From: JALOLG01 sp963776935
Lineage (GTDB): Bacteria; Actinomycetota; Acidimicrobiia; Acidimicrobiales; Ilumatobacteraceae
Assembly (NCBI GenBank): GCA_963776935.1
Contig: CAVZOP010000005.1
Span: 62,001-126,000 of the forward strand
Length of the DNA: 64,000 nucleotides
Reading direction: 5' to 3'
Under the pieces are notes generated by a model that did no database searches, was not told the DNA's origin, and worked only from the letters and a program-made list of their open reading frames with translations. Both the position numbers and the translations under genes were made by a program. Shown in pieces: positions 1 to 8,274 of this stretch. How positions within the stretch are numbered: the stretch's first letter is position 1; each line of letters opens with the position of its first letter.

Positions 1-49
1 GGGCGCGCTCAGCGCGGTCTCGATCGGTCTCCGTTGGACGGCTCACCAT
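1..49 (-). CDS. Start of an unidentified leftward gene, cut by the window edge
   Basis: Only the first 16 codons are visible, reading MVSRPTETDRDRAERA before the left edge. The start is supported by an AGGAG ribosome-binding sequence about seven bases upstream of the ATG. The visible residues are polar and charged, with no signal peptide. Nothing in this stub identifies a family. It diverges from the FhuF-like gene on the other strand and shares its 100-bp control region, so a link to iron metabolism is possible but unproven. Confidence 0.45.
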   Translation of the reverse strand, partial: MVSRPTETDRDRAERA

Positions 50-70
50 TAGGCACTCCTAACGTATAGT
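49..70. promoter_or_regulatory. Palindromic operator candidate next to a -10-like TATAGT
   Basis: The sequence TTAGGCACTCCTAA at 49-62 is an inverted repeat with 5-bp arms TTAGG and CCTAA and a 4-bp spacer. It overlaps the ribosome-binding site and start codon of the leftward gene. It lies just ahead of TATAGT (65-70), which resembles a -10 box for the rightward FhuF-like gene. TTAGG and CCTAA are also the outer arms of DtxR/IdeR iron boxes, but the spacing here is shorter than the canonical 19-bp box. Iron control is inference. Confidence 0.35.
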
Positions 71-150
71 GTTCGGGTTCTCGCGTCCGGGCGGGATGCT
101 GGGAGGGGCTCGTTCACCGGCACGCCCACGGTTGGATCGACGGGCTCGCC

Positions 151-702
151 GTGAGGAGACCAACGATCCGAGTGCTGCCGGACGATCCGGCCCGAGCCCA
201 CCCCGACTCCGAGGTCGTGGCCCACCTCGACGCTCTGAGCGAACTCGTGGCGTCGGAGATCGTCGCCACCCTGACGGTCGTGTTCGGTGCCGTGCGGGCG
301 CGTGCGCCGTTCGGGCTGCGAGGCATGTGGGGATCGCTCGCCGATGGTCTCGGCGGCGGCGCCGCGCTGGATGCCGTCAATCGTGGAATCGATGTGAGCG
401 AAACGTGGCGGGAGGCGATGCAACTGCTCGATGCGATCGCGGCGCGGACGCCACTCATGCGCGTCCGCCCGCGTCTGCGAGAGCTCGAGTGGTCGGGCGG
501 CGTGTCCGGCGTGGTCGTGCGCGGGACGTGCTGCCTCTACGACAAGACGCACGACGCGCCCGATCCGCGCGGCGAGGGCTACTGCACGTCGTGCCCGCTG
601 CGCGATCCCGACGATCAACTCGACCGGTGGCGTGACTGGCTCGAGGCGACCTACGGGCAAGCCGCGATCGACACGACCGGCCGACCTCGAAGCCTGATCT
701 AG
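151..702 (+). CDS. FhuF-like (2Fe-2S) ferric-siderophore reductase family protein
   Basis: The C-terminal third has the cysteine arrangement typical of FhuF proteins: GTCCLYDKT (around residue 126) followed about 15 residues later by GYCTSCPL. Four cysteines of this kind bind a 2Fe-2S cluster, and known members reduce ferric iron carried by siderophores in the cytoplasm. The rest is a helical domain without other recognisable motifs, as in family members. The GTG start at 151 is the first usable start in frame, but the frame stays open upstream to about position 70, so a longer N-terminus cannot be excluded. It lies behind a possible iron-type palindrome and just upstream of a PPOX-like flavoprotein (10-bp gap). 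Confidence 0.75.
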   Translation: MRRPTIRVLPDDPARAHPDSEVVAHLDALSELVASEIVATLTVVFGAVRARAPFGLRGMWGSLADGLGGGAALDAVNRGIDVSETWREAMQLLDAIAARTPLMRVRPRLRELEWSGGVSGVVVRGTCCLYDKTHDAPDPRGEGYCTSCPLRDPDDQLDRWRDWLEATYGQAAIDTTGRPRSLI

Positions 703-712
703 GGTTCGGTGC

Positions 713-1093
713 ATGGGCCGAGCGGTCGACTTCGCGGACGTGCGCCGCCATGTCGCGGAGTTCGGTGATCGCGCCACGTTGATCACGGTCACGACGTCGG
801 GCACGCCACACGTCGTGTCGACGGTCGTCGAAGTGACCGACAGTCGGCTGCGTACCCGCGTCGGCCAGCGCACAGCGGACAACCTCGGCGAGCATCCGGG
901 TCTGACCCTGCTCTGGCAGCCCGCCGACGATGGGGAGTACCAGCTGATCCTCGACGGGGTCGTCGATCCGGCCGGTGCGGATGCAGGTGTGGACGGTGTG
1001 ACCGCGATCTCGATCGAGGTGACGAACGGAATCCTGCACCGACTCGCTGAGCTCCCGGGTGACGGGCCGTCGTGCGTCGCCCTGGGCGACTAA
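713..1093 (+). CDS. Pyridoxamine 5'-phosphate oxidase-like (PPOX) flavoprotein
   Basis: This 126-residue protein has the split-barrel flavoprotein pattern: an N-terminal beta strand region (ATLITVTTSGTPHVVST, residues 22-39), then an RTRVGQRTADNL segment typical of FMN or F420 phosphate binding, then LTLLWQP. Small PPOX-like proteins bind FMN, F420 or haem, and the substrate cannot be predicted. It starts 10 bp after the FhuF-like gene and is probably cotranscribed with it. The length is normal for the short members of the family. Confidence 0.65.
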   Translation: MGRAVDFADVRRHVAEFGDRATLITVTTSGTPHVVSTVVEVTDSRLRTRVGQRTADNLGEHPGLTLLWQPADDGEYQLILDGVVDPAGADAGVDGVTAISIEVTNGILHRLAELPGDGPSCVALGD

Positions 1094-1170
1094 CCGATCG
1101 CGAGCCCCAACTCGGCGCTGCAGGTGTGGCTGACCGTTGGCCGAAGGGATGGTCAGCGAATGACGCCCGT

Positions 1171-1189
1171 TTAGTCAGGTCATGACTAA
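1171..1189. promoter_or_regulatory. Perfect inverted repeat at the modA start
   Basis: TTAGTCAGGTCATGACTAA has perfect 7-bp arms (TTAGTCA and TGACTAA) around a 5-bp spacer. It overlaps the first possible modA start codon at 1182. If translation begins instead at the in-frame ATG at 1200, the palindrome sits in the leader, where a repressor would normally bind. It does not resemble the E. coli ModE site. The regulator is unknown; the PadR-type gene downstream is one candidate. Confidence 0.45.
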
Positions 1190-2003
1190 TGTGCCCGACA
1201 TGGGTGGAACGTCTCGACTCGTGGTCTCGGCAGTCGTCGTTCTGGGTCTCCTCGGTGCGTGCGGGGACGACGATGCCGGCTCCGCTGACACGACAACAGC
1301 CATGGTGCAGGTGGCGGAACCGGCGGTGGCGGGGGATGTGACGGTGTTCGCCGCGGCGTCGTTGACAGACGCGTTCGCCGAGATCGGTGAGGCGTTCATG
1401 GCCCAGTATCCGGAGTCGACCGTGAGGTTCAATTTTGCCGCGTCGTCAGAGCTCGTGACCCAGATCAACGAAGGCGCACCGGCAGACGTCTTCGCCTCGG
1501 CTGACCAGAGCAACATGACCAAGCTGACCGACACCGGCAACAACGGTGCTGAGCCGGTGGTGTTCGCCACGAACTCGTTGGAGATCATCGTCGGGCCCGG
1601 CAACCCCGAAGGGATCACCGGCGTCGCCGATCTCGCCAATCCCGAAATCATCTTCGTCACGTGTGCGCCGGAGGTGCCGATCGGGGCGTACACCCAGGAG
1701 GTGTTCACCAAGGCCGGCGTGACGGTGACACCGGCGTCGTTCGAGGAGAACGTCCGCGGGATCGTCACCAAGGTCACGCTCGGTGAGGCCGATGCGGGCA
1801 TCGTCTACACGACCGACGTCACCGCCGCGGGTGATCGGGCCGAAGGTGTTGAGATCCCCCCCGATCTCAACCTCGTCGCCGAGTACCCGATGGTCGTCAC
1901 CGAACAAGCCCCCAACGCCGCCGCCGGGCAAGCGTTCGTGGACTTCGTGATCGGGGAGCAGGGCCAGAAGATCCTCGCCGGCTACGGCTTCACCGCTCCG
2001 TGA
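1182..2003 (+). CDS. modA: Molybdate ABC transporter substrate-binding lipoprotein ModA
   Basis: This is a periplasmic-type binding protein carried as a lipoprotein. A hydrophobic leader ends in LLGACGDDD, so Cys is the lipidation site, followed by an acidic linker. The mature part has ModA features: VTVFAAASLTDAFAEIGEAF, then FNFAASSELVTQINEGAPADVFASAD, GNPEGITGVADLA and a C-terminal region ending GQKILAGYGF. It should bind molybdate or tungstate outside the membrane. Starts at 1182 and 1200 are both possible; 1200 gives the cleaner signal peptide. No modB or modC is present nearby: the next gene is a PadR regulator and then the strand switches. It either uses permease genes elsewhere or is a relic. 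Confidence 0.88.
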   Translation: MTNVPDMGGTSRLVVSAVVVLGLLGACGDDDAGSADTTTAMVQVAEPAVAGDVTVFAAASLTDAFAEIGEAFMAQYPESTVRFNFAASSELVTQINEGAPADVFASADQSNMTKLTDTGNNGAEPVVFATNSLEIIVGPGNPEGITGVADLANPEIIFVTCAPEVPIGAYTQEVFTKAGVTVTPASFEENVRGIVTKVTLGEADAGIVYTTDVTAAGDRAEGVEIPPDLNLVAEYPMVVTEQAPNAAAGQAFVDFVIGEQGQKILAGYGFTAP

Positions 2004-2066
2004 ACGGCGCCGCGGCGACCGAGCGCGATCGCCCGGCCGGTCCGCTTCAGATGCGACGATGGGGCA

Positions 2067-2621
2067 GTGATCAGATCGACCGAGGAGCAGCTCCTGCTGG
2101 GGGAATGGGCGTGCCTGGGGATCCTCTACCCGGCTCCGACACACGGATTCGCGATCGCCGCTCGGCTCAAGCCCGGCGGTGACGTCGGCCGGGTGTGGTC
2201 ACTGTCGCGCCCGCTCACATACCGGTCGCTCGACCAGCTCACCAGCCGCGGCTACGTGCACGCAGTGGGCGAAGAACCGGGCATTGCCGGCGGCAATCGC
2301 ACGATCCTGGCGGCGACGCGCAGCGGGCGGGCGCAGCTGCGCAAATGGTTGAACACGCCGGTCGCCCACCTGCGCGACCTGCGCAGCGAACTGCTCCTCA
2401 AGTTGATCATCGCCGAGCTGTGTGAGATCGACGTCAGCCGCATGCTCGACGAGCAGTACGACCACATCGACCAATTGGCCAAGGCCCTCGGCGGTCAGAT
2501 CGACGACGACGCCTCGATCGACGTCGTCGCCCTGTGGCGTCGCGAGCTCTCCCAAGCCGCGCTCCGCTTCCTCGACCAGCTCCCCAGTCGCCACGCCACC
2601 ACGACGCCGGCGCGGCGCTGA
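2067..2621 (+). CDS. PadR-family transcriptional regulator
   Basis: This cytoplasmic DNA-binding protein of 184 residues starts with GTG. Residues 8-75 form a PadR winged helix (LLLGEWACLGILYPAPTHGFAIAARL, then YRSLDQLTSRGYV). A C-terminal helical region (LRSELLLKLIIAELCEID) suits dimerisation. It begins 63 bp after modA in the same direction and may be cotranscribed with it. PadR genes next to modA occur in other actinobacteria (from memory), so molybdate-related regulation is a reasonable but unproven guess. The gene ends convergently with the aldehyde dehydrogenase gene. Confidence 0.75.
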   Translation: MIRSTEEQLLLGEWACLGILYPAPTHGFAIAARLKPGGDVGRVWSLSRPLTYRSLDQLTSRGYVHAVGEEPGIAGGNRTILAATRSGRAQLRKWLNTPVAHLRDLRSELLLKLIIAELCEIDVSRMLDEQYDHIDQLAKALGGQIDDDASIDVVALWRRELSQAALRFLDQLPSRHATTTPARR

Positions 2622-2674
2622 GCCGTCGAACCACCCCGCAACGGAGGCTGCTCGCCCGCACGCCGTCGGAGGTC

Positions 2675-4210
2675 TCAGGTTCGGGCTTCGCCGAGCGCCG
2701 TGATCGAGTGCGTGTCGTAGGCGATCGCGACGTTCTTGGTGTCCATGTAGAAGTCGAACGAGTACTCGGGACCGCCGTCGCGGCCGATGCCGCTCCGTTT
2801 GGTACCGCCGAACGGTGTGGGAAGGTGACGGACGTTCTGCGAGTTGACCCAGATCATGCCGACGTCGAGGTCGCGCGCCACGCGGTGGGCGCGACCGGTG
2901 TCACCGGTCCAGATGTAGCCGGCAAGTCCGTAGTCGGAGTCGTTGGCGATCGCCAGCGCCTCTGTCTCGTCGTCGAAGGCGACGACGGTGAGGACCGGGC
3001 CGAAGATCTCTTCGCGGGCGATGCGCATCGTGGGTTGGGCGCCGACGAACAGCATCGGGTTCACGTAGTGGGAGTCAGGGTCGACCGGATCACCTCCACC
3101 GAAGATCACGGTGGCGCCTTCGCTCTCGGCCACGTCGACGTAGCTACGCACCTTGTCGCGGTGCAACGGGTGCACGAGCGGACCGATCTCGGTGGCCGGA
3201 TCGAGCGGATGCCCGACCTTCAAGTTCTTGGCCCGTTCGGTGAGTCGGGCCACGAAGTCGTCGTGGATCGAGCGTTGCACGAGCAGCCGACTCGATGATG
3301 TGCAGCGTTCGCCGTTGAGGCTGTAGATCATGAACACGACGGCGTCCAAGGCGCGATCCAAGTCGGCGTCGTCGAACACGATCACCGGGTTCTTCCCACC
3401 GAGCTCGAAGTGAACCCGCTTCAGCGTCGGCGCGCACTGGGCCTGGATCAACGAACCCGTTGTCGACTCGCCGATGAAGGCGATCGCCCGGATCGCCGGG
3501 TGCTCGGTGAGGGCCTTGCCGGCCGTCTCGCCGATGCCGTGCACGACGTTCAACACCCCCGGCGGTAGGCCCGCTTCGTACGCGATCTCGGCCAGCATCG
3601 CTGCGGTGTACGGACTCCACTCGGCTGGCTTGTGCACCACCGTGCAACCAGCAGCCAGAGCCGGCGCGATCTTCCACGTCGACAACATGAACGGTGTGTT
3701 CCACGGGGTGATCACACCGACCGGCCCCACCGCCCGTCGCATCGTGTAGTTGAGGTGATCGATGTCGGGTGTGGAGCGTCCGTTCACGGCGTCGGGCGCG
3801 TGATCGGCGAAGAAGCGGAAGTTCTCGGCGCCACGGATCGCGGCCGCGCTCATGAAACGGATCGCCTGCCCGGTGTCGATGCACTCCACCGCCGCGATCT
3901 CGGCGGCTCGACGCTGGATCAGGTCGGCGACCGCCCGCAGGATCTTCTGACGCTGCGCACCGGACCGTCCGACCCAGTCGCCGAACGCGTCGTCCGCTGC
4001 CCGGCTCGCCGCATCGACGTCGGCGGCATCACCGGCAGCCACCACACCCAACAACGCACTGTCGACTGGTGAGTGGTTCTCGAACGTCTCACCACCGATG
4101 CCGGGCGCCAGCTCACCGTTGATGAAATGCCCCAGCGGCGCGTCGGCAAAGCGGCGCAGCTGCTCCTGCGCCGTCGCGAGATGCTCGTCGAAACCGCCGA
4201 CCGATGCCAT
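2675..4210 (-). CDS. NAD(P)-dependent aldehyde dehydrogenase, HpaE-like
   Basis: This is a full-length aldehyde dehydrogenase of 511 residues. It carries the Rossmann segment PWNTPFMLSTWKIAPALAAG, the catalytic glutamate in ELGGK and the catalytic cysteine in NGERCTSSSR. The C-terminus, WVNSQNVRHLPTPFGGTKRSGIGRDGG in separate conserved blocks, is closest to 5-carboxymethyl-2-hydroxymuconate semialdehyde dehydrogenases (HpaE, aromatic degradation). No other homoprotocatechuate genes are near, so the substrate is uncertain. The frame continues 150 bp upstream, but MASVGGFDEH at 4210 is the likely start, because the extension reads through the 3' end of the PhoD gene and looks non-coding. Confidence 0.85.
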   Translation of the reverse strand: MASVGGFDEHLATAQEQLRRFADAPLGHFINGELAPGIGGETFENHSPVDSALLGVVAAGDAADVDAASRAADDAFGDWVGRSGAQRQKILRAVADLIQRRAAEIAAVECIDTGQAIRFMSAAAIRGAENFRFFADHAPDAVNGRSTPDIDHLNYTMRRAVGPVGVITPWNTPFMLSTWKIAPALAAGCTVVHKPAEWSPYTAAMLAEIAYEAGLPPGVLNVVHGIGETAGKALTEHPAIRAIAFIGESTTGSLIQAQCAPTLKRVHFELGGKNPVIVFDDADLDRALDAVVFMIYSLNGERCTSSSRLLVQRSIHDDFVARLTERAKNLKVGHPLDPATEIGPLVHPLHRDKVRSYVDVAESEGATVIFGGGDPVDPDSHYVNPMLFVGAQPTMRIAREEIFGPVLTVVAFDDETEALAIANDSDYGLAGYIWTGDTGRAHRVARDLDVGMIWVNSQNVRHLPTPFGGTKRSGIGRDGGPEYSFDFYMDTKNVAIAYDTHSITALGEART

Positions 4211-4280
4211 GGCCCGACCACTCTCGCGCACCGATGGTGCGGAGTCGATCAGCGATCGAGATCGACGGTGACGGCGCCGG

Positions 4281-5864
4281 TCACACGACGGCGCCGGGCG
4301 TGCGGTCCTCGACGTAGAACGTGCGCTCGGTGTACCCGGTGCCCCCGGAGTCCTCGACACTCGTCACGAACCGCAGGTCGACCTGAAGTTGGGTCTTGGT
4401 CACCGTCGCCTTCATGTAGCCGCGGCGGTCGCCCTCGTAGTACTTGATGTGTGGGTTGAACGGCACCATCGGCGCGTAGTACGGCCCGTAGGGCGTGCCG
4501 TCGCCGCCGGTCGTGATCGCCGGCGTGACGAATTCGGTCGCGACCGTCGGCGCGGCCGGATCCTTGAAGTCGAGTTTGAGGTCGTTGACGAACGTCGAGT
4601 GCCAGTCGCCGGTGAAGAACACGGGGTTGCGCACCTTCTCGTCGACGACGGCGTCGAGCAGGCGCTGGCGCGCCATCGGGTAGCCGTCCCACGCGTCGTT
4701 CCAGTAGCGCTCGTCCTCGTACGGGAGGTGCTCGAGCTCGGCCAGCAACAGCTGCTGGCCAACGATGCTCCAGCGGGCACGGGAGTCGTCGAGCCCTTCC
4801 TCGACCCACCGCTCCTGCCGTCGCCCGAGCATCGTGTAGTCGTCGCCGAGAGCGGCCGCGCAACGCAACGACTCGCCGTCGCCGCACGGATTGTCGGTGC
4901 GGTACTGGCGGTCGTCGAGCATCGTGAACTCGGCGAGGCGGCCGTAGTCGAGGCGGCGGTAGATCCGCAGTTCCTCTGCCGGGTCGAGGGCCCGCGCCAG
5001 GCGGATCGGCAGATGCTCGTAGAACGCCTGGTACGCGGCAGCTCGCCGGGCGCTGAACTCTGGCGATGGGGATCCCCATTCGGGCGCCAGTCCCGAGTAG
5101 TCGTTCGCCACCTCGTGGTCGTCCCAGACCACGACGAACGGGAAGGCGGCGTGGGCCGCTTGCAGGTCCGGGTCGAGCTTGTGCAACGTGTGGCGGAGGC
5201 GGTAGGTGCGAAGGTCGATCGTCTCCTCGTTGAACGGCGCGACCACGGGTTCGGCCCGGTTCCACGAATCAAAGCCGTACTCGTAGGAGTAGTCGCCGAG
5301 GTGGAGGACGAGGTCGAGATCGTTCTGGACCATGTCGCGGTAGGCCGTGTAGTAGCCGCTCGGGAAGTCCTGGCAAGTGGCGACGGCAAACGTGAGCTGA
5401 CGCGCCCAGTCGTCGCGCCCTGGCGCGGTGCGGAAGTGACCCATCGGACTCTCCTCGGCGCCCGTGTGGAACTGGTAGAAGTGGTCGGCGCCGGAGCGCA
5501 AACCCTTGACCTCGACGTGCACCGAGTGGGCCAGCTCCGGTGTCGCCGATGCCGTGCCCTGCGCAACAATTCGTCGCATGGCATCGTCGCGAGCGATCCG
5601 CCAGTGCACCGGGATCTTCGCCGCGCCGAGGGCGGTCGGGTCGGCCGGCTCGGGTGCGAGGCGCGTCCACAGCACGATGCCCGACGCGGTGGGATCACCG
5701 GACGCGACCCCGAGCGTGAACGGATTGGTGGCGAACCGAGGGGCGGCCTTCAACGTGCTGCCAGGCATGAGCGCGATGGCCATGGCTGAACCGGCACCCC
5801 ACCACAGGTACTCCAGGAACCGGCGGCGGTCGACGGACGATGACGTGATGGACGGGGCGCTCAT
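4281..5864 (-). CDS. phoD: PhoD-type alkaline phosphatase, Tat-exported
   Basis: The 527-residue protein begins with a twin-arginine signal (SSVDRRRFLEYLWWGAG) and is therefore exported folded. After a fibronectin-like N-terminal domain (FTLGVASGDPTASGIVLWTRL) comes the PhoD metallophosphatase domain with metal-binding blocks ATCQDFPSGYYTAYRDM, LHLGDYSYEYG and VVVWDDHEVANDYSG. A late block, FFTGDWHSTFVNDLK, carries another conserved histidine. PhoD enzymes use calcium and iron to release phosphate from mono- and diesters outside the cell. The start at 5864 has an excellent GAGGAGG ribosome-binding site five bases upstream. Nothing near it shows phosphate (PhoB-type) control. Confidence 0.9.
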   Translation of the reverse strand: MSAPSITSSSVDRRRFLEYLWWGAGSAMAIALMPGSTLKAAPRFATNPFTLGVASGDPTASGIVLWTRLAPEPADPTALGAAKIPVHWRIARDDAMRRIVAQGTASATPELAHSVHVEVKGLRSGADHFYQFHTGAEESPMGHFRTAPGRDDWARQLTFAVATCQDFPSGYYTAYRDMVQNDLDLVLHLGDYSYEYGFDSWNRAEPVVAPFNEETIDLRTYRLRHTLHKLDPDLQAAHAAFPFVVVWDDHEVANDYSGLAPEWGSPSPEFSARRAAAYQAFYEHLPIRLARALDPAEELRIYRRLDYGRLAEFTMLDDRQYRTDNPCGDGESLRCAAALGDDYTMLGRRQERWVEEGLDDSRARWSIVGQQLLLAELEHLPYEDERYWNDAWDGYPMARQRLLDAVVDEKVRNPVFFTGDWHSTFVNDLKLDFKDPAAPTVATEFVTPAITTGGDGTPYGPYYAPMVPFNPHIKYYEGDRRGYMKATVTKTQLQVDLRFVTSVEDSGGTGYTERTFYVEDRTPGAVV

Positions 5865-5998
5865 GGATCCTCCTCGATGCGGCGGCGACAGCGCCACGAT
5901 CGCGGATGGTGATGACGCTCGGCTGAACCCCATGCAACCGCGACGTGAACCTGACCCGCACGATCGTCGCGCATCTGACCGGCGCGCACTACCGCCCG

Positions 5999-6703
5999 TC
6001 AACCGTTCGGCAACGTTCGGCGCTTCAGCTCGACGCCGACGACCTCGGGATCCGGATCGATGACCGCCGTCTCGTCGGTCGCCTCGTCGCGTCGAAGAAA
6101 CGCGGCGTGGACTTCGACCGCACCGACCGCGAGCTGCGTGGTGGTCGTGGGCGCTGAGGCGCGCGGGAGCAGGTTGGCGTGGTCGTGGAGGTACGTCGCC
6201 GCGGCTCGAACGGCGGCGTGCTCGTCGCGGTCAGCCTGCGTGGGATGGCTGAACCGCCACCGGTCGGCCCGCTGAGCGATCAGGATCTTGTCGGCGTCGT
6301 CGAGTCGGAGCCCGGCGGCCGGGAAGATCCGGCAGTCGTAGGTTCGACAGGTGCTCGGGCGGTGGTCGTAGATCGAGCACTGGTTGTCGATCAGCATCGG
6401 GCAGCACCCGTGTTCGTCGTAGCCGAGCACGACGTGGCCGCTCGGTCGTCCGGGCGCGGGGAACCGCAGTTCGACGGGGATGTGTGCGAGGGTCTCGAAT
6501 TCGTCCGGCCCGATGTGGATGAATTGGGACGACGTGCAGCACGCCGTGCATCCATCGCACGGCACGTCCGACCCCTGTTCGCCGCGTAGCGCACTCTGCA
6601 TCTCGGCCAGCCAGGCCGAGAAGTCGCCGGCGGGCACGGCGCTGCCGCCGCTCGTGTCGGCACCCGCCATGGGCGCTCCATCGGTCAGATCGTCGCCGAT
6701 CAC
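5999..6703 (-). CDS. YkgJ-family cysteine-cluster protein
   Basis: The motif DVPCDGCTACCTSS, then GCCPMLIDNQCSIYDHRPSTCRTYDCRIF, is the zinc/iron-chelating cysteine cluster of the YkgJ (CxxCxxCC) family. The function of these small cytoplasmic proteins is not firmly known. I place the start at GTG 6703, where GTG overlaps the TGA stop of the VOC gene by four bases, a sign of translational coupling. A second start at ATG 6670 (MAGADTSG) is also possible. The C-terminal 60 residues carry no recognised motif. Confidence 0.72.
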   Translation of the reverse strand: MIGDDLTDGAPMAGADTSGGSAVPAGDFSAWLAEMQSALRGEQGSDVPCDGCTACCTSSQFIHIGPDEFETLAHIPVELRFPAPGRPSGHVVLGYDEHGCCPMLIDNQCSIYDHRPSTCRTYDCRIFPAAGLRLDDADKILIAQRADRWRFSHPTQADRDEHAAVRAAATYLHDHANLLPRASAPTTTTQLAVGAVEVHAAFLRRDEATDETAVIDPDPEVVGVELKRRTLPNG

Positions 6704-7098
6704 GGAGCGATCACCTTCAGATCCGGGTCCGTCCAGAGCTCGATCCGATGGCCCTCGGGGTCGTGGCAATAGAAGACTTCCGCTCCCCACCGTCGTCGGA
6801 TCTCGGTGACGTCGACGCCGTGGGCCTGCAACAGTGCGCGGGTGCCGTCGAGGTCCGGAACGTGCCACGTCAACGTGACGCCCTGTCCCTGGACGGCGGC
6901 GACGGTGGCCCGCGACGAGTCGGCGATGCTGAGGAACGACGACGAGGTCAGCTGGAACTCGACGAACCAGTCGTTCTCGAACACGACGGTCAGGCCGAGC
7001 ACCGACCGGTAGAACGTGACGGTCTCGGACCAGTGAGCGCAGTACAGCACCGTGTTCGTCCGGTCGATGGCGAGGGGCGACTGATCGGGCGTTGTCAT
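6700..7098 (-). CDS. VOC/glyoxalase superfamily protein
   Basis: This is a 132-residue single VOC domain with the paired beta-alpha-beta-beta-beta units: TNTVLYCAHWSETVTFYRSVLGL near the start and VFYCHDPEGHRIELWTDP at the end. VOC proteins bind a metal and catalyse isomerase, dioxygenase, lyase or resistance reactions, or simply bind ligands. The substrate is not predictable here. The start at 7098 fits an N-terminus of normal length. It lies upstream of, and overlaps by four bases, the YkgJ-type gene, forming a two-gene operon that diverges from the Gfo/Idh/MocA oxidoreductase. Confidence 0.68.
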   Translation of the reverse strand: MTTPDQSPLAIDRTNTVLYCAHWSETVTFYRSVLGLTVVFENDWFVEFQLTSSSFLSIADSSRATVAAVQGQGVTLTWHVPDLDGTRALLQAHGVDVTEIRRRWGAEVFYCHDPEGHRIELWTDPDLKVIAP

Positions 7099-7213
7099 CG
7101 ACCCTGAGCTTCGCCGACGAGCGACGCCAGAGCCAGGTCGTACTATCGCCACGCCCGTGGATCTCCCCGGGGATTCGCGGAGTGACCTGCACAGCAAGAA
7201 GGGATGGATTGTC

Positions 7214-8218
7214 ATGACCGAGCCGGACAAGGTGCGTTGGGGCGTGATGGGGTGCGCTGCGATCGCGACCGACAAGGTCATCCCGGCGATGCAGCGATCA
7301 GAACGCTGCGACGTGATTGCGATCGCTTCGAGGGAACCCGGACGGGCGACCGCCACTGCCGAGCGGCTGGGGATTCCCCGGCACCACGGCTCGTATGACG
7401 ACCTCCTGGCCGATCCGGATGTCGAGGCCGTGTACATCCCGTTGCCCAACCATCTCCACGCCGAGTGGACGCTGCGGGCCGCTGCTGCCGGCAAGCACGT
7501 GCTGTGCGAGAAGCCACTCGCGCTCACCGCTACCCAGGCCGCCGCGATGGTCGAGGGCTGTCGCGACGCCGGAGTCCTCCTCATGGAGGCGTTCATGTAC
7601 CGGCTCCACCCAATGTGGCATCGAGTGCGAGAGCTCGTGACGACGGGGACGATCGGTGAGCTCGAGGCGATCCAGGTCTTCTTCTCGTACCGCAACGTCG
7701 ACCCGGAGAACATCCGCAACATCGCCGAATACGGAGGCGGCGCCTTGATGGACATCGGGTGCTACGCGATCAACGTGGCGCGGTGGATGTTCGACGGCGA
7801 ACCTACCGATGTGTCGGCAGCGGTGCGCCGCGATCCCGCCTTCGGCACCGACGTCCTGACCTCGGCCGTGCTCGACTTCGGCGGGCGCCAGGCAACGTTC
7901 ACGTGCTCGACGCAGATCGAGAGTGATCAGCGGGTGCACCTGGTCGGAACCACCGGCCGACTGCTCGTGGAGATCCCGTTCAACATCCCTCCCGACCGTC
8001 CGACGCGCATCGTGCACGCGGCCGGTGGCGATCCGCCGGTCGCTCCCGGCATCGACGTGATCGAGGTACCTGCCGCCGACCCGTACGGCGCGCAGTGCGA
8101 CGCCTTCTCGGCCGCCGTGCGCGACGGTTCACCCGTTCCGATCCCGCCCGCCGACGCCGTCGCCAACATGGCGGTGATCGAGCGCATCTTCGCCGCTTCG
8201 CCCGACCCATCGACCTGA
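7214..8218 (+). CDS. Gfo/Idh/MocA-family NAD(P)-dependent oxidoreductase
   Basis: An N-terminal Rossmann fold (VRWGVMGCAAIATDKVIPAM) is followed by the family's signature lysine motif CEKPLAL around residue 99 and the C-terminal alpha/beta substrate domain (GGALMDIGCYAINVARWMF). Members oxidise or reduce sugars, inositols and related polyols using NAD(P). At 334 residues it is of typical length. The start at 7214 follows an AAGGGA sequence at a reasonable distance; an upstream GTG at 7157 is in frame but adds a non-conserved stretch. No sugar transport genes are adjacent, so the substrate is open. Confidence 0.82.
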   Translation: MTEPDKVRWGVMGCAAIATDKVIPAMQRSERCDVIAIASREPGRATATAERLGIPRHHGSYDDLLADPDVEAVYIPLPNHLHAEWTLRAAAAGKHVLCEKPLALTATQAAAMVEGCRDAGVLLMEAFMYRLHPMWHRVRELVTTGTIGELEAIQVFFSYRNVDPENIRNIAEYGGGALMDIGCYAINVARWMFDGEPTDVSAAVRRDPAFGTDVLTSAVLDFGGRQATFTCSTQIESDQRVHLVGTTGRLLVEIPFNIPPDRPTRIVHAAGGDPPVAPGIDVIEVPAADPYGAQCDAFSAAVRDGSPVPIPPADAVANMAVIERIFAASPDPST

Positions 8219-8274
8219 ACGTCAGACCGGCCCGCACCGACGCCGGCCTCTCGCGCCGAACGGCACGCGGTCGG

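Noticed and set aside
2675..4360. Longer aldehyde dehydrogenase start at 4360
   Set aside because: The extra 50 residues are Arg/Ser/Pro-rich, overlap the 3' end of the PhoD gene and are not typical of the family.
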